A DNA stretch of 56,923 bases. It comes from Candidatus Methylomirabilis sp. Its GTDB lineage: Bacteria > Oederibacteriota > PGYV01 > DYJU01. A model generated the notes under the pieces. It was not told the DNA's origin, ran no database searches, and worked only from the letters and a program-made list of their open reading frames with translations. The position numbers and the translations under genes are program-made. The stretch covers positions 1 to 56,923 of the forward strand of contig DYJU01000005.1 in assembly GCA_020722985.1 (NCBI GenBank), in the 5' to 3' direction. Shown here in pieces: positions 25,010 through 34,313 of the stretch. Position 1 is the first letter of the stretch, and every line of letters starts with the position of its first letter.

Positions 25010-27130
25010 TTAAAAATTTGGATATATTGATTCTCCGTTTAATGTAACAGATGCGCCTCTCAACATCTGTTCCAGGGAGATAATACCCTTAGCAAAATTT
25101 TGCGCCTGAGTTACAGGCACATTTAAAGACAAATTATTATTGCCGCCATATATTGAATTAATACCTATCTGATTTATTGAATAACCTAAATTTTCCGCAA
25201 TACTTTTTACCATGAGTGCCATTTCCTGTAAAACATATTTTGGCATTGTATTTTCAGTTGCATATTCCATATTAAATGTCCTTAAACCATCTGATGTGGT
25301 TGTAATATATGCTGACCGTATTAAACCCGATTCTATATTAGGAAAACCAATTATATTAATTGAACCTGTACTTCCAGCAGCAGGACTTATCTGCCGGGGA
25401 GAAATACCTGTTGCCTGACCGGGCGCTAAATAAGATGACACTTCCTGTGGTCCTGGCGGCGGAACAGGTGTTGGTTTTTCTTTTGATTTTTTAAGTGTTG
25501 CTATATTTTTCTCAGCAAGTGTTTTTGCTGCATTGTCTTCTGCTAAATCTCTATCTTTTATCTGATTTAAAAGACGTTTCAATTGTTCAAATGCTGTTTT
25601 ATCTTTTGCCTCTGATACTGGTGTATAAATTTTTATAACCTGAACAGGTGTTGATGATGAACTTCCTAATTTATCTGTTGCTTCAAAAATAAAAGTATAT
25701 TCACCATCAGGCAACAGTTGATATTTATTATCTGTTCCATTCCATACTATCTGCGAAGGTGGAATACCAATATCAACATAGGTTTTTACAAGATTATTGT
25801 TTTTATCAAGTATGTTCAAAGCCCATCTATCTATTCTGGCTTTTGAATATGCATTTAATTTAAATATAACTGTTTCACCATTTTTAGGTGCAAAAGAAAT
25901 TGGCTCAACTGCAGCAAATACATCTGGAGTTGGTAATTTTTTCTTTTGCACTCCCCATATCCAGTAAACTGAAAACCAGTGGCTTTCACCTTCATTTTCT
26001 GCTTTCTGGTCGAATGGTATTGCGCGTAAATATGCATAATCTATTCCCAACCAGTATCTGGCAGATACACCTAAAGAAAAACGCCATGGTCCAGGATACA
26101 TAAAATTCACAAGACCACCACGTATAGCAAAATGACTATCCAAAAACCATTGTTCAAAACCAAATTTTAATCTATTTTTTTCATTTTGTAATACTGCAGG
26201 ATCATTAACAGAATCCCAGTCAAATGAAAAACTTGTTATTTCTTTTTCAATAAGTTCAGTTGTTCTTATTGATATCCCGAGTGAAGAAGTAAAAAATAAA
26301 GGTTTTTCAACTCCTGTTTTATACCTCTTCATACTCCCTGATACATCTCTTAACATAATACCAATATTAAGATCTTTTAAATGTTCTATTATTCTTAATT
26401 TATATAAAAATCCCAAATCCAAACCCCATGCCCAGGCATCAAAATTATCACCTAATACTTTTTTAGCATCTGCATCAGTAAATAAATATTTTACATTCAA
26501 ACCAAACATAAAACTTTTATCTGCAGTAAGTGGTGTTGCATAAGTAACTAAAATCTGGTTTTCCTGAAAAGGTAAATTAATATATTTCCTGTATTTTTCA
26601 GATAAAAATTCCTGCCATGATGGTTCTAAATCGCCATACCAATTTTCATAAGTGCCATCTGGAATAATTAAATCCTGATCAGGATATAAACTATCAGAAA
26701 ATAAAGTAGAAGGTCCTATAATTTTAGGAATTTTTATTTTATCAGGCCATCTACCACTTGGATGATATGGTTTAAAATATGAAACTCCAAAATATTGCCC
26801 ACCTAAGGATAAAACTAAAGTTGCAAAATTAGTATAAGGAGAATTTCTATGATAACTGCTTCCTGTCCAATATAATTCATTGTGGTCAAGTTGTGGAATT
26901 CCAGCAGGATTATAATAAATAGCAGAAGCATCATCAGCAATTGCAGTAAATGCCTCACCCATACCTAATGCTCTGGCTCCAGATCCATAAGGATTATACT
27001 TATTAAAAAAAGGTTCTTTTGTTTTTTCCCATGTTATAGATAATGTATCTGAAAATTCATCTGAAAATAAAGGTAAAATTAAAATTAAGACACATGATAA
27101 AATTGATAAAAATAGTTTTAATTTTTGCAC
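25010..27130 (-). CDS. PorV/UPF0164-type outer-membrane barrel with FlgD-like Ig domain
   Basis: The protein is 706 aa from the GTG at 27130. I prefer it because GGAGG ends 5 nt upstream and because it yields a clean signal peptide (QKLKLFLSILSCVLILILP). An ATG at 27190 would add 20 residues and lacks a ribosome-binding site. After the signal comes SGARALGMGEAFTAIADDASAIYYNPAGIPQL, the PorV/UPF0164 motif, with the barrel running to about residue 400. An Ig-like domain resembling the FlgD C-terminal domain follows (IDRWALNILDKNNNLVKTY through LPDGEYTFIFEATD), then a charged linker and a proline-rich stretch. The last 90 residues (MALMVKSIAENLGYS..) I do not recognise. It is the first gene of the flagellar run. 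Confidence 0.82.
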   Translation of the reverse strand: MQKLKLFLSILSCVLILILPLFSDEFSDTLSITWEKTKEPFFNKYNPYGSGARALGMGEAFTAIADDASAIYYNPAGIPQLDHNELYWTGSSYHRNSPYTNFATLVLSLGGQYFGVSYFKPYHPSGRWPDKIKIPKIIGPSTLFSDSLYPDQDLIIPDGTYENWYGDLEPSWQEFLSEKYRKYINLPFQENQILVTYATPLTADKSFMFGLNVKYLFTDADAKKVLGDNFDAWAWGLDLGFLYKLRIIEHLKDLNIGIMLRDVSGSMKRYKTGVEKPLFFTSSLGISIRTTELIEKEITSFSFDWDSVNDPAVLQNEKNRLKFGFEQWFLDSHFAIRGGLVNFMYPGPWRFSLGVSARYWLGIDYAYLRAIPFDQKAENEGESHWFSVYWIWGVQKKKLPTPDVFAAVEPISFAPKNGETVIFKLNAYSKARIDRWALNILDKNNNLVKTYVDIGIPPSQIVWNGTDNKYQLLPDGEYTFIFEATDKLGSSSSTPVQVIKIYTPVSEAKDKTAFEQLKRLLNQIKDRDLAEDNAAKTLAEKNIATLKKSKEKPTPVPPPGPQEVSSYLAPGQATGISPRQISPAAGSTGSINIIGFPNIESGLIRSAYITTTSDGLRTFNMEYATENTMPKYVLQEMALMVKSIAENLGYSINQIGINSIYGGNNNLSLNVPVTQAQNFAKGIISLEQMLRGASVTLNGESIYPNF

Positions 27131-27135
27131 AATTT

Positions 27136-27140
27136 CCTCC
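27136..27140 (-). promoter_or_regulatory. Ribosome-binding site fixing a GTG start
   Basis: GGAGG on the minus strand, 5 nt before the GTG at 27130. No such site precedes the in-frame ATG at 27190, which also overlaps the -10 box of the promoter at 27181-27209. Confidence 0.8.
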
Positions 27141-27180
27141 AATTTCAATATGTAAAAAAATGTTGCAATTTTATTTTTTA

Positions 27181-27209
27181 AGTTTATCATAAATAATTTT
27201 TTCTGTCAA
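27181..27209 (-). promoter_or_regulatory. Sigma-70-type promoter of the PorV-flagellar operon
   Basis: On the minus strand a perfect TTGACA (27204-27209) and TAAACT (27181-27186) are 17 bp apart. The -10 overlaps the alternative ATG of the downstream gene, confirming the shorter start. It looks like a housekeeping promoter, not a sigma-28 or sigma-54 type. Confidence 0.75.
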
Positions 27210-27240
27210 ATATTTTTTGAAATCATTAATGTATAATAAA

Positions 27241-27436
27241 GTGTGGACTTTTCAAAAGACTAAATATACTAAAAAGAATTGAGGTATAGACGCTCATCCC
27301 TGAGTGTTTTTCTAAGAAACGGGCGGGTAAAAATTAATCTTACTTTTATTACCGATTACCTTGTTTTCTTCCACTTTTAACTGCTATATTGCTTCGTTAG
27401 TATCATATATCCCCCTTTTCCCCTTCTACACTTTTC
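27241..27436 (+). repeat. Type 2 element: distinct left end fused to the type 1 right core
   Basis: GTGTGGACTTTTCAAAAGAC, CTAAATATACTAAAAAG and GAGGTATAGACGCTCATCCC align with 56479-56531. GACGCTCA...TGAGTGTT near 27289-27308 forms a hairpin. From about 27338 it turns into the type 1 core (CTTTTATTACCGATTACC, TTGTTTTCTTCC, TTGCTTCGTTAG, ATCATATAT). It ends where a type 1 left end begins at 27437. Confidence 0.75.
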
Positions 27437-27745
27437 GTAATAGTTTAGCCGTTGGTAAAACAAAATTAATCTATATATAAATTTTTCGCCCTGTCATTTT
27501 AAATTCAGGCGAACGATATAACTTCTACTTCCTATAATCCCATAACTCTCGCTCAACAAAGAAGCAATCTTGTTTTTATCACCGATTGCCTCTTATTGTT
27601 GTTTTTTCTTATTTTTTAATACCAAATTGTTTCCTTACGCCTCATCCGCCCTTATTTTTCTTTTTTACAATTTCCATTCGGTTTCCTTAAAAAAGAATAC
27701 CTTCAAGAGTTTCTTTATCAATATCAGAACTTTTACGAAATCCAG
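27437..27745 (+). repeat. Type 1 element with a decayed right end
   Basis: The left end GTAATAGTTTAGCCGTTGG begins at 27437. TGTCATTTTAAATTCAGGCG, AAAGAAGCAATCTTG, ATCACCGATTGCC and CATTCGGTTTCCTTAA follow in the usual order. The right half ends near GAACTTTTACGAAATCC without the AACTATTAC terminus. It sits in the gap between the glycosidase gene and the flagellar operon. Together with the type 2 copy just before it, it explains nearly the whole gap. Confidence 0.78.
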
Positions 27746-27825
27746 CAAAAAATAAAACAATTTTATCATTAATAAAAAATAAGGGGAAAGTAAATGATTT
27801 CCCCTTATTTTTATTTATATTCTAT

Positions 27826-30126
27826 TTATCTTGATAACTGTATAACTGTAATTGAATATGGTGGAAAATCGTAATTAAAACTTGTTCCTGTATTGTTTAT
27901 ATTTATTTCAGATGGTCCTGTATTCACTATAGGTCTATATAAATCTTTACTCCATACATATTCTTTATTAGATAGCTGCCAGGCCTTGCCTGAACCACCA
28001 ACATTTGAACCTGTAATATTTATCTTTGCATTCGCAATTCTTAATGTTGTTTTGTTGATTGCCATTATCACTATTTTATTATCATCTGTTAATGAAGCAT
28101 ACACGGATAAATCAAGATTATCTGAATTCGCTTCAATTAACTTTGTTCCAAATCTGTTTGCATAAAGATCAAAAACCCAGTAATGTGCTCTTTCAGAAAA
28201 TTTATTTGTCGGATCATTTTCTTGATCCATAATTCCGTGTCCACCACCCTGTCCTGGTTTTTGTGTATAAAGATCCCACAAAAATGCCATATCACCACCT
28301 GACTTTATAAATGAACCTAAATAATCAGCACAAAATAAAGCATTTACTAATTCTGCTGTCATTATATTTTCCTCTCCCGAATTCCATTCAGTCAAAGCAA
28401 TCTCTATGTTTTTATCTTCATATCCTTTTATACTGTTTATGTATTTTTTTATCCATTTTTTAAATTTGGGCATATATTCGGGCCATGTTTCTTGTGGTTT
28501 TTTCAGTAATGCCCTGGCATCGTTATTTGCCCATAAAGGATATTCGTGGACAGCAATAACATCAACGTATTTACCTGAGTTTTTTAAAAATCTCTCAACC
28601 CAGTATGGAGCTGTTTTTTCTGCTTTCCATGGGTCGCCTTCTAACCTTTGCTGATTCATAGGTTGCATTGGACATGGTCCCATTACATTTATATCAGGAA
28701 ATGCTTTTTTAATTTTATATGCTGCTAAATTAAAAACTTTTGAATAGTTGTCAATATTTGTCCACCAGTGAATTACTTTTTTAGAATTTGGCATCTGATA
28801 CCATTTCTTCCCTTCTTTTGCTGGTAAAGTACCAGGAAATAGTGGTTTATTATCTGGTTCATTGCCTATTTCCACATAATTAACTTTTAATCCTTTATCT
28901 CTCATATCTTGAATCCATTGTATTGCATAATCAATCCTTTCTTCTATTGTTTTTTCAAAAGGAGTCATAACATTGATTATTGGTAAAACTTCTGTTTTAC
29001 CACCCATTAAATTATCCATCCGTTTCATAAAAGGGACAAAACCGCCTAAATAATTAAATTCAGGCGTCCAATTTTTTCCACCATCAGTTTTATATACATC
29101 TCCTGTTCTCCAGTCATATAAATTACCATAATCTCCACCTGGACATCTTATAAATGTTGCCTTTATTCTTTTTAATTTTTCCAGTGCTACATTGTCTCTA
29201 TATCCTTCTGGTTTATGCCAGGCAGCAACATTATGACCATATAATTTATGCTGGTTTATTTCCCTTAATACCTTATTAACATCAATGGTTACATTGCATT
29301 CCTGTCTTGCTGGTTCTTTTTCTTTAATAAGTTCAATAATTCCAATGTCATTTGTCTTTCCTTCAATAACAATAAATTTTGATATTGATTTTTTTCTATA
29401 ACCAAAAGCCGCTATTTCTACCTTATAAACATCTTCTCCTATTTCTGTTTCAAATTTACCATCGTCGCTGCTTTTTAATAATTTATCGCCAATTATAATA
29501 TTGGCATTTGCTATTCCTGAACCTGTTTCTTTTTCTTTCAGCTGTCCTGTAACTTTTCCTGGTTTTCCTATTAACCTGGCTTTTATATTATCAACATAGA
29601 TAGGTCCTTTAAAGGGTTGGCTGGAATTTACAACAAGATAAACATGCCACATCTCTTCTTTTATCTTGGAGTTATCTATTTTTAAGGCAACTTTATTTTT
29701 GCCCACCAATAGCTGTTGTTTTAATGAATACCAATTATTTGATTTGCTGGAAAACACAACATACAACTCCTGATATTCCATCCCTTTGACTGAACTTTCA
29801 GGGACATAAACATCTAACATAATTTCAGTTAAATTGTTAATCTGCGGTGGAAACGGGCCATTATTTCCTGCGACATCCTGATTCCAGGAAGTAGAACCTG
29901 TAATATCAATTTTTAATGAGTATTTACCTTCGCTTATATATTCCGGGTTTGTATTTATAGAGCAAGATTTTGCATATTTACCAACGCCTGCCCATCCTTC
30001 CGTTGTTCCTGATTCAAAATTCCATAATGTAGTAATATGCTTTGCAATTATCTCCTCGGCGGTTTGAGCAAAAAGAACTGAAAATACCATAAAAAAAACA
30101 AATAAGAAAATTAAACTTTTTCTCAT
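27826..30126 (-). CDS. Secreted multidomain glycoside hydrolase of clan GH-A
   Basis: The 766-aa protein has a signal peptide, then a carbohydrate-binding-like beta-sandwich at about residues 30-185 (WNFESGTTEGWAG to GPIYVDNIKARL). A carboxypeptidase-regulatory-like domain follows at about 190-270 (GSGIANANIIIG to YRKKSISKFIVIEG). The catalytic (beta/alpha)8 domain begins near 280. The probable acid/base Glu423 is in VNYVEIGNEPD and the nucleophile Glu580 in IALTEWNSGEE, the clan GH-A pairing. The last 90 residues are a beta-domain (LDLSVYASLTDDNKIVIMAINKT). GH51 alpha-L-arabinofuranosidases are the nearest type I can name; substrate is uncertain. It stands alone, with its own promoter, and should act on plant or algal polysaccharide outside the cell. 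Confidence 0.85.
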   Translation of the reverse strand: MRKSLIFLFVFFMVFSVLFAQTAEEIIAKHITTLWNFESGTTEGWAGVGKYAKSCSINTNPEYISEGKYSLKIDITGSTSWNQDVAGNNGPFPPQINNLTEIMLDVYVPESSVKGMEYQELYVVFSSKSNNWYSLKQQLLVGKNKVALKIDNSKIKEEMWHVYLVVNSSQPFKGPIYVDNIKARLIGKPGKVTGQLKEKETGSGIANANIIIGDKLLKSSDDGKFETEIGEDVYKVEIAAFGYRKKSISKFIVIEGKTNDIGIIELIKEKEPARQECNVTIDVNKVLREINQHKLYGHNVAAWHKPEGYRDNVALEKLKRIKATFIRCPGGDYGNLYDWRTGDVYKTDGGKNWTPEFNYLGGFVPFMKRMDNLMGGKTEVLPIINVMTPFEKTIEERIDYAIQWIQDMRDKGLKVNYVEIGNEPDNKPLFPGTLPAKEGKKWYQMPNSKKVIHWWTNIDNYSKVFNLAAYKIKKAFPDINVMGPCPMQPMNQQRLEGDPWKAEKTAPYWVERFLKNSGKYVDVIAVHEYPLWANNDARALLKKPQETWPEYMPKFKKWIKKYINSIKGYEDKNIEIALTEWNSGEENIMTAELVNALFCADYLGSFIKSGGDMAFLWDLYTQKPGQGGGHGIMDQENDPTNKFSERAHYWVFDLYANRFGTKLIEANSDNLDLSVYASLTDDNKIVIMAINKTTLRIANAKINITGSNVGGSGKAWQLSNKEYVWSKDLYRPIVNTGPSEININNTGTSFNYDFPPYSITVIQLSR

Positions 30127-30162
30127 ATCTATCCTCCTTTTTATAAATTTAAACGTAAAAAT

Positions 30163-30190
30163 ATTATACTTAAAAATTTTTTTTTGTCTA
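30163..30190 (-). promoter_or_regulatory. Promoter of the glycosidase gene
   Basis: On the minus strand TAGACA (30185-30190) and a perfect TATAAT (30163-30168) are 16 bp apart, about 35 bp upstream of the ATG, which has AGGAGG. Confidence 0.65.
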
Positions 30191-30255
30191 TATTATTTTA
30201 TTTCAAATATCTGCTTTTTGGACGCAAAATAAAATATAAAAGATGACAATGATAG

Positions 30256-31686
30256 TTAAATTTTTACAACTCTGTTTCTGCCTTCCTGTTTTGCTCTGTA
30301 AAGTGCTTTATCTGCTTTTTCTATGAGAGCACGTCGTGTCAAAGCATCAGCAGGATAACTTGCCACTCCCATACTTATAGTTACTTTAATAACAAAATTC
30401 TGAAATTTAAATTTATAATTTTCAATTTCTTTTCTTATTTTTACTGCCTGCATATGCGCTTTATCCTTAGGAATGTCAGGAAAAATAATAACAAACTCTT
30501 CTCCGCCATATCTTGCTACCGTGTCTATTGGAGTTGTATTATTTTTCATTATTAACGCAATCGTTTTTAAAATATAATCTCCTGCAAGATGACCATAAGT
30601 ATCATTTACTTTTTTAAAAAAATCAATATCAGCAATTACAAGTGATAAATCTTTACTATATCTCGACGTTCTTTTTAATTCGTTTTCAAGTTTATCTTGA
30701 AAATATCTATGAACATAAAGTCCTGTTAGACTATCAGTAATTGACATTTGTTCAACTTCTTCATAAAGATATGCATTTTCTAAAGATATAGCAAACTGGT
30801 TGGACAAAATTTTAAAATATTCTAATTGTTTCTCATTAAAAATATTTTCCTTATTTACCGCAATGAACAAAACTCCAAATAATTTTTTTTCCGCATATAA
30901 CGGAATAAACAATACACTTTTAAAAAAACTAAAAAATGTCTGTGTGTTTTCTTTTTCAATACCTGTTTTATAAATTATTCCTTTTCCAGGACTAATATTA
31001 TTAAGAATTGATTGGATTATAGACTTTTCATTTTCTTTTATTATTGCTTCATCAAAACCTTTTGTCTTTGTAATCATAAAATCAAATTCTTTTTTTATTA
31101 TAAGAATATAATATATATCATCCGTTGTAATTTTAAAATTATATTTAAATATTTTTTTTAATATTTCAAATATTATTTCCATAGTATCTTCAATTTTTAT
31201 TGTATTACTCAAATCTTTTACAGCTGTATAAAGAGATGTTATTTCTTTTATTTCAAATTCTTTTTCTTCATTTTCTTTTTTAACAGAAGCAATTTTTTCA
31301 TTTTCAATAATTTTAATGGCTTCTTCATCATTAATTAATTCATATTCAGTCGATTCTATTTTTTTAAAATTTTGGATAAAAATAAATTTATAAAAATAGT
31401 AAGTTAAAAATAAAATAAAAGTCATAATAAATACTTCCCCATTTATTCTTTTAAATGGGAAAAATAAAAAGGTTATGCTCAATAAAACACAAATATCAAT
31501 TATTTTACCTGATTTATTATTTATTTTATTTAAAGGGGAAAGTATAAAAGCCGGCAATGCTAAATTCAATAAATAAAAAAATTCTTTATATGATTTTATA
31601 AATTTATTATTACCCGAAAAATAAAAAATTAATGAATAAATTAATAAATAAATTATTATAAATAAAAGTAGTTTTGTATTTTTCAT
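30256..31686 (-). CDS. Membrane diguanylate cyclase with GAF sensor (GGEEF)
   Basis: The 476-aa protein has four or more hydrophobic segments in the first 125 residues, then a GAF-type sensor domain (about 160-305, preceded by ITSLYTAVKDLSNTIKIEDTMEI). The C-terminal GGDEF domain has DSLTGLYVHRYFQDKLENEL, DIDFFKKVNDTYGHLAGD and RYGGEEFVIIFPD. It should make cyclic di-GMP. The I-site Arg is missing (TPIDTVARYGGEEF instead of RxxD), so classic product inhibition is not expected. It lies 2 nt downstream of a paralogue. Confidence 0.92.
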   Translation of the reverse strand: MKNTKLLLFIIIYLLIYSLIFYFSGNNKFIKSYKEFFYLLNLALPAFILSPLNKINNKSGKIIDICVLLSITFLFFPFKRINGEVFIMTFILFLTYYFYKFIFIQNFKKIESTEYELINDEEAIKIIENEKIASVKKENEEKEFEIKEITSLYTAVKDLSNTIKIEDTMEIIFEILKKIFKYNFKITTDDIYYILIIKKEFDFMITKTKGFDEAIIKENEKSIIQSILNNISPGKGIIYKTGIEKENTQTFFSFFKSVLFIPLYAEKKLFGVLFIAVNKENIFNEKQLEYFKILSNQFAISLENAYLYEEVEQMSITDSLTGLYVHRYFQDKLENELKRTSRYSKDLSLVIADIDFFKKVNDTYGHLAGDYILKTIALIMKNNTTPIDTVARYGGEEFVIIFPDIPKDKAHMQAVKIRKEIENYKFKFQNFVIKVTISMGVASYPADALTRRALIEKADKALYRAKQEGRNRVVKI

Positions 31687-31688
31687 TA

Positions 31689-33155
31689 TTATTGAATATC
31701 CTCCCAGAAAGTAACTTTATTCCTCCCTGTTTCCTTCGAATGATATAATGCTTTGTCAGCACAATTTATAATCTCCATTAATTTCATACTATCTTTATAT
31801 TCTATCCCACCTATACTCAACGTTATTTTTCTGCCCTCATTTTCATTGACTTTGATAACCAATTTTTCAAAATTACTCCTTAAACGTTCGGCAACAAAAG
31901 TTGCCCCATTATAATTAGTATTTGGAAGAATTACAGCAAATTCTTCACCACCATATCTGCCTATTATATCAACATCACGCAAATTTTCTTTTAAAAATTC
32001 GCCTAAAAGACGCAAAACTTTATCTCCAAAAAGATGTCCAAAAGTATCATTACATTCTTTAAAATGATCAATATCAATCATAAGAAAAGAAAAAGTGGTA
32101 TTTAATTGTTTTGCTCTTCTTATCTCTTCATCAAGTTTTTCAATAAAATATCTGCGCATATAAAGTCCAGTAAGTCCATCTTTTATCGCAAGTTCTTTCG
32201 TTTTTGAATATAACAGCGAGTTCTGGACAATAGTTGTACATAAATCACCTAAATAATTTAAAATTCTTGCATCATCATTATCAAAAAAATTAACTTTGTC
32301 CGAATAAACTTTTAAAATACCAATTATTCTTTGTTTAGTAAGTAAAGGAATGCATACCATTGATTTAAAATTTTTTATCTGTTTTGATAAAATTTTGAAA
32401 CGATAATCATCATCAATATTTTTAATAAAAAGCGTTTGCTTGTTTACTTCTACCCATTCATCAAAAGGATCTTTTTTATATAATTTAATTGTTCCACTTG
32501 TATCTGTTGTATTATATTTTTTACCAAGACATTCATATATTCCCGATTCTTCATCCCATATTAAAAATTCAAAATTTACTTTTTTATTATTGAGCAGTGG
32601 GCTTATATAATTTGAAACAATTTTATATATTTCCTCTTTTTCAAGTGTTACTGTTAATTTTTGAGCAACTTCATTTAAAAGTGTATAATTTTTTATTCTT
32701 GTTTTATTTCCTTCTATCTGTGATTTTATTTTATCGTATTCTTCTTTTTTTTCTATTTTTTTATATTGAATATTATCTGATCTTATGTCTATATTTTTTT
32801 TTCTTGTATCAGTCTCTCTTATGAATACGGACAATAAAAAAGATACACCGGCTGTAACGATTAGATTTATTATACTTGTTAAAATACCTGATATTTCTCT
32901 GATAAATATAATTCTAATGGTACTTAAAATTATCCATATACTTGCTAATATAATCCCTATTTCATGTCCAAACAGCAAAAAAGCAAAGGTTAGCATAATA
33001 AAAAATAATAAAAAAATATAAGAATTTTTATTTACTATTAAAAGAATCAGGACAACAATTAAAATAATATAAATAATCGCTACTATTAAATAAAATAAAA
33101 AACTTTTTTGACTTTTATAAAAAAATTTATCTAAAAAAAAATTAAAATTATTCAT
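31689..33155 (-). CDS. Membrane diguanylate cyclase with GAF sensor and intact I-site
   Basis: The 488-aa protein has membrane segments between about residues 18 and 115. A GAF-type domain with YTLLNEVAQKLTVTLEKEEIYKIV follows (about 155-310), then a GGDEF domain (DGLTGLYMRRYFIEKLDEEI, DIDHFKECNDTFGHLFGD, RYGGEEFAVILPN). RDVDIIGRYGGEEF keeps the RxxD I-site, so this cyclase can be feedback-inhibited by cyclic di-GMP, unlike the other two here. Its start overlaps the HD-GYP gene end by 8 bp. Confidence 0.93.
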   Translation of the reverse strand: MNNFNFFLDKFFYKSQKSFLFYLIVAIIYIILIVVLILLIVNKNSYIFLLFFIMLTFAFLLFGHEIGIILASIWIILSTIRIIFIREISGILTSIINLIVTAGVSFLLSVFIRETDTRKKNIDIRSDNIQYKKIEKKEEYDKIKSQIEGNKTRIKNYTLLNEVAQKLTVTLEKEEIYKIVSNYISPLLNNKKVNFEFLIWDEESGIYECLGKKYNTTDTSGTIKLYKKDPFDEWVEVNKQTLFIKNIDDDYRFKILSKQIKNFKSMVCIPLLTKQRIIGILKVYSDKVNFFDNDDARILNYLGDLCTTIVQNSLLYSKTKELAIKDGLTGLYMRRYFIEKLDEEIRRAKQLNTTFSFLMIDIDHFKECNDTFGHLFGDKVLRLLGEFLKENLRDVDIIGRYGGEEFAVILPNTNYNGATFVAERLRSNFEKLVIKVNENEGRKITLSIGGIEYKDSMKLMEIINCADKALYHSKETGRNKVTFWEDIQ

Positions 33156-34290
33156 GGGATATTTCTGATTTTTTAAAACTCAAAATAAAAAGATCAACTA
33201 TTGCAGGATCAAATTGTGAACCTGCATTCTTTCTTAATTCTGATATTGCAAGCTGGGGGGGCAACATGTCTCTATAAGATCTTGCTGATACCATCGTATC
33301 ATAGGCATCAGCAACATGAACTATTCTTGCTCCTATGGGTATTTGTTCGCCTTTCAAACCATCAGGATAACCTTTGCCATCAAATCTCTCGTGATGATGA
33401 AGTATTATGGGAACCATAGCAGATAAAGATTCCATTTCTTTAATTATTTTAGCGCCTATTGCTGGATGTTTTTTTACAATTTCAAATTCCGATTCAGTAA
33501 GTTTTGATGGCTTTTTAATAATATCATCTGGTATTGCAATTTTACCTATGTCATGCAAAAGTGCAGCATATTTTATTGTTTCAATATCCCTTTCGGGAAA
33601 TTTTAACTCTTCGGCAATACGAACCGAATATTCGGAAACTTTCTGAGAATGTCCTAAAGTATAATGGTCTTTTGCATCTACTGTAGAGGCAAGCGCTCTT
33701 ATGATATTTATCTGATCTTTTTTCATACTTTCATATAATTTTACATTTTCAATAGCAAGGGCTGCCTGTTTAGCAAGAATTGTAAGTAATGATAAATCAA
33801 TACTCGTTATATTACCTTCCGGAGTTTCAGTTATAATATTAAGTAAACCTATCGGTTTATCATGTGCAATTAAAGGCACTAAAACAAAGGATATTTTATC
33901 CGTTTCGTCGGGATTTTCATCAATATCAGGTAAAGCAATGGTTTTCCCCTTTTTCAATGCCCAATCAATGACTTTATTTTTTATCTGTAAATTTATTTTT
34001 TGCTCTATTTTTTTATTTATATTTCTTTTTATCGCCACATCAAATTCTGATGAATGCTCATCTACAAAAAAAAGAATAGCACCTTTACAAGTTATTATCT
34101 CTTCAGCAAGGTCAAGTAATGAATTTAACACCCTTTCTAATGTTTTTGCTTCTGTTATAATATCAACCAATCTATAAAGAGTAGTTAATTCTTCAAACGA
34201 CTGCCTTAAACCTTCATTTATAACTTCTAAATTTTTAATATACTCTTTTAATTCCAACAGTTCTCGTTCTTTTTCATCCTTAATATCCAA
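33148..34290 (-). CDS. GAF-HD-GYP cyclic di-GMP phosphodiesterase
   Basis: The 380-aa soluble protein has an N-terminal coiled-coil (residues 1-40), a GAF domain (TEAKTLERVLNSLLDLAEEI to LAIENVKLYESM), and a C-terminal HD-GYP domain. HDIGKIAIPDDIIKKP and HHHERFDGKGYPDGLKGEQIP hold the metal ligands and the GYP motif. HD-GYP proteins hydrolyse cyclic di-GMP, so this would oppose the two cyclases encoded directly after it. It uses a TTG start, with AGGAGG ideally spaced upstream and no in-frame ATG nearby. Confidence 0.93.
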   Translation of the reverse strand: MDIKDEKERELLELKEYIKNLEVINEGLRQSFEELTTLYRLVDIITEAKTLERVLNSLLDLAEEIITCKGAILFFVDEHSSEFDVAIKRNINKKIEQKINLQIKNKVIDWALKKGKTIALPDIDENPDETDKISFVLVPLIAHDKPIGLLNIITETPEGNITSIDLSLLTILAKQAALAIENVKLYESMKKDQINIIRALASTVDAKDHYTLGHSQKVSEYSVRIAEELKFPERDIETIKYAALLHDIGKIAIPDDIIKKPSKLTESEFEIVKKHPAIGAKIIKEMESLSAMVPIILHHHERFDGKGYPDGLKGEQIPIGARIVHVADAYDTMVSARSYRDMLPPQLAISELRKNAGSQFDPAIVDLFILSFKKSEISHE

Positions 34291-34313
34291 AAACTCCTCC
34301 TGAAATTAAAAAT

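Noticed and set aside
27131-27190. ATG at 27190 as start of the PorV-like gene
   Set aside because: It overlaps the -10 box, has no ribosome-binding site and would put 20 non-signal residues before a clear signal peptide.
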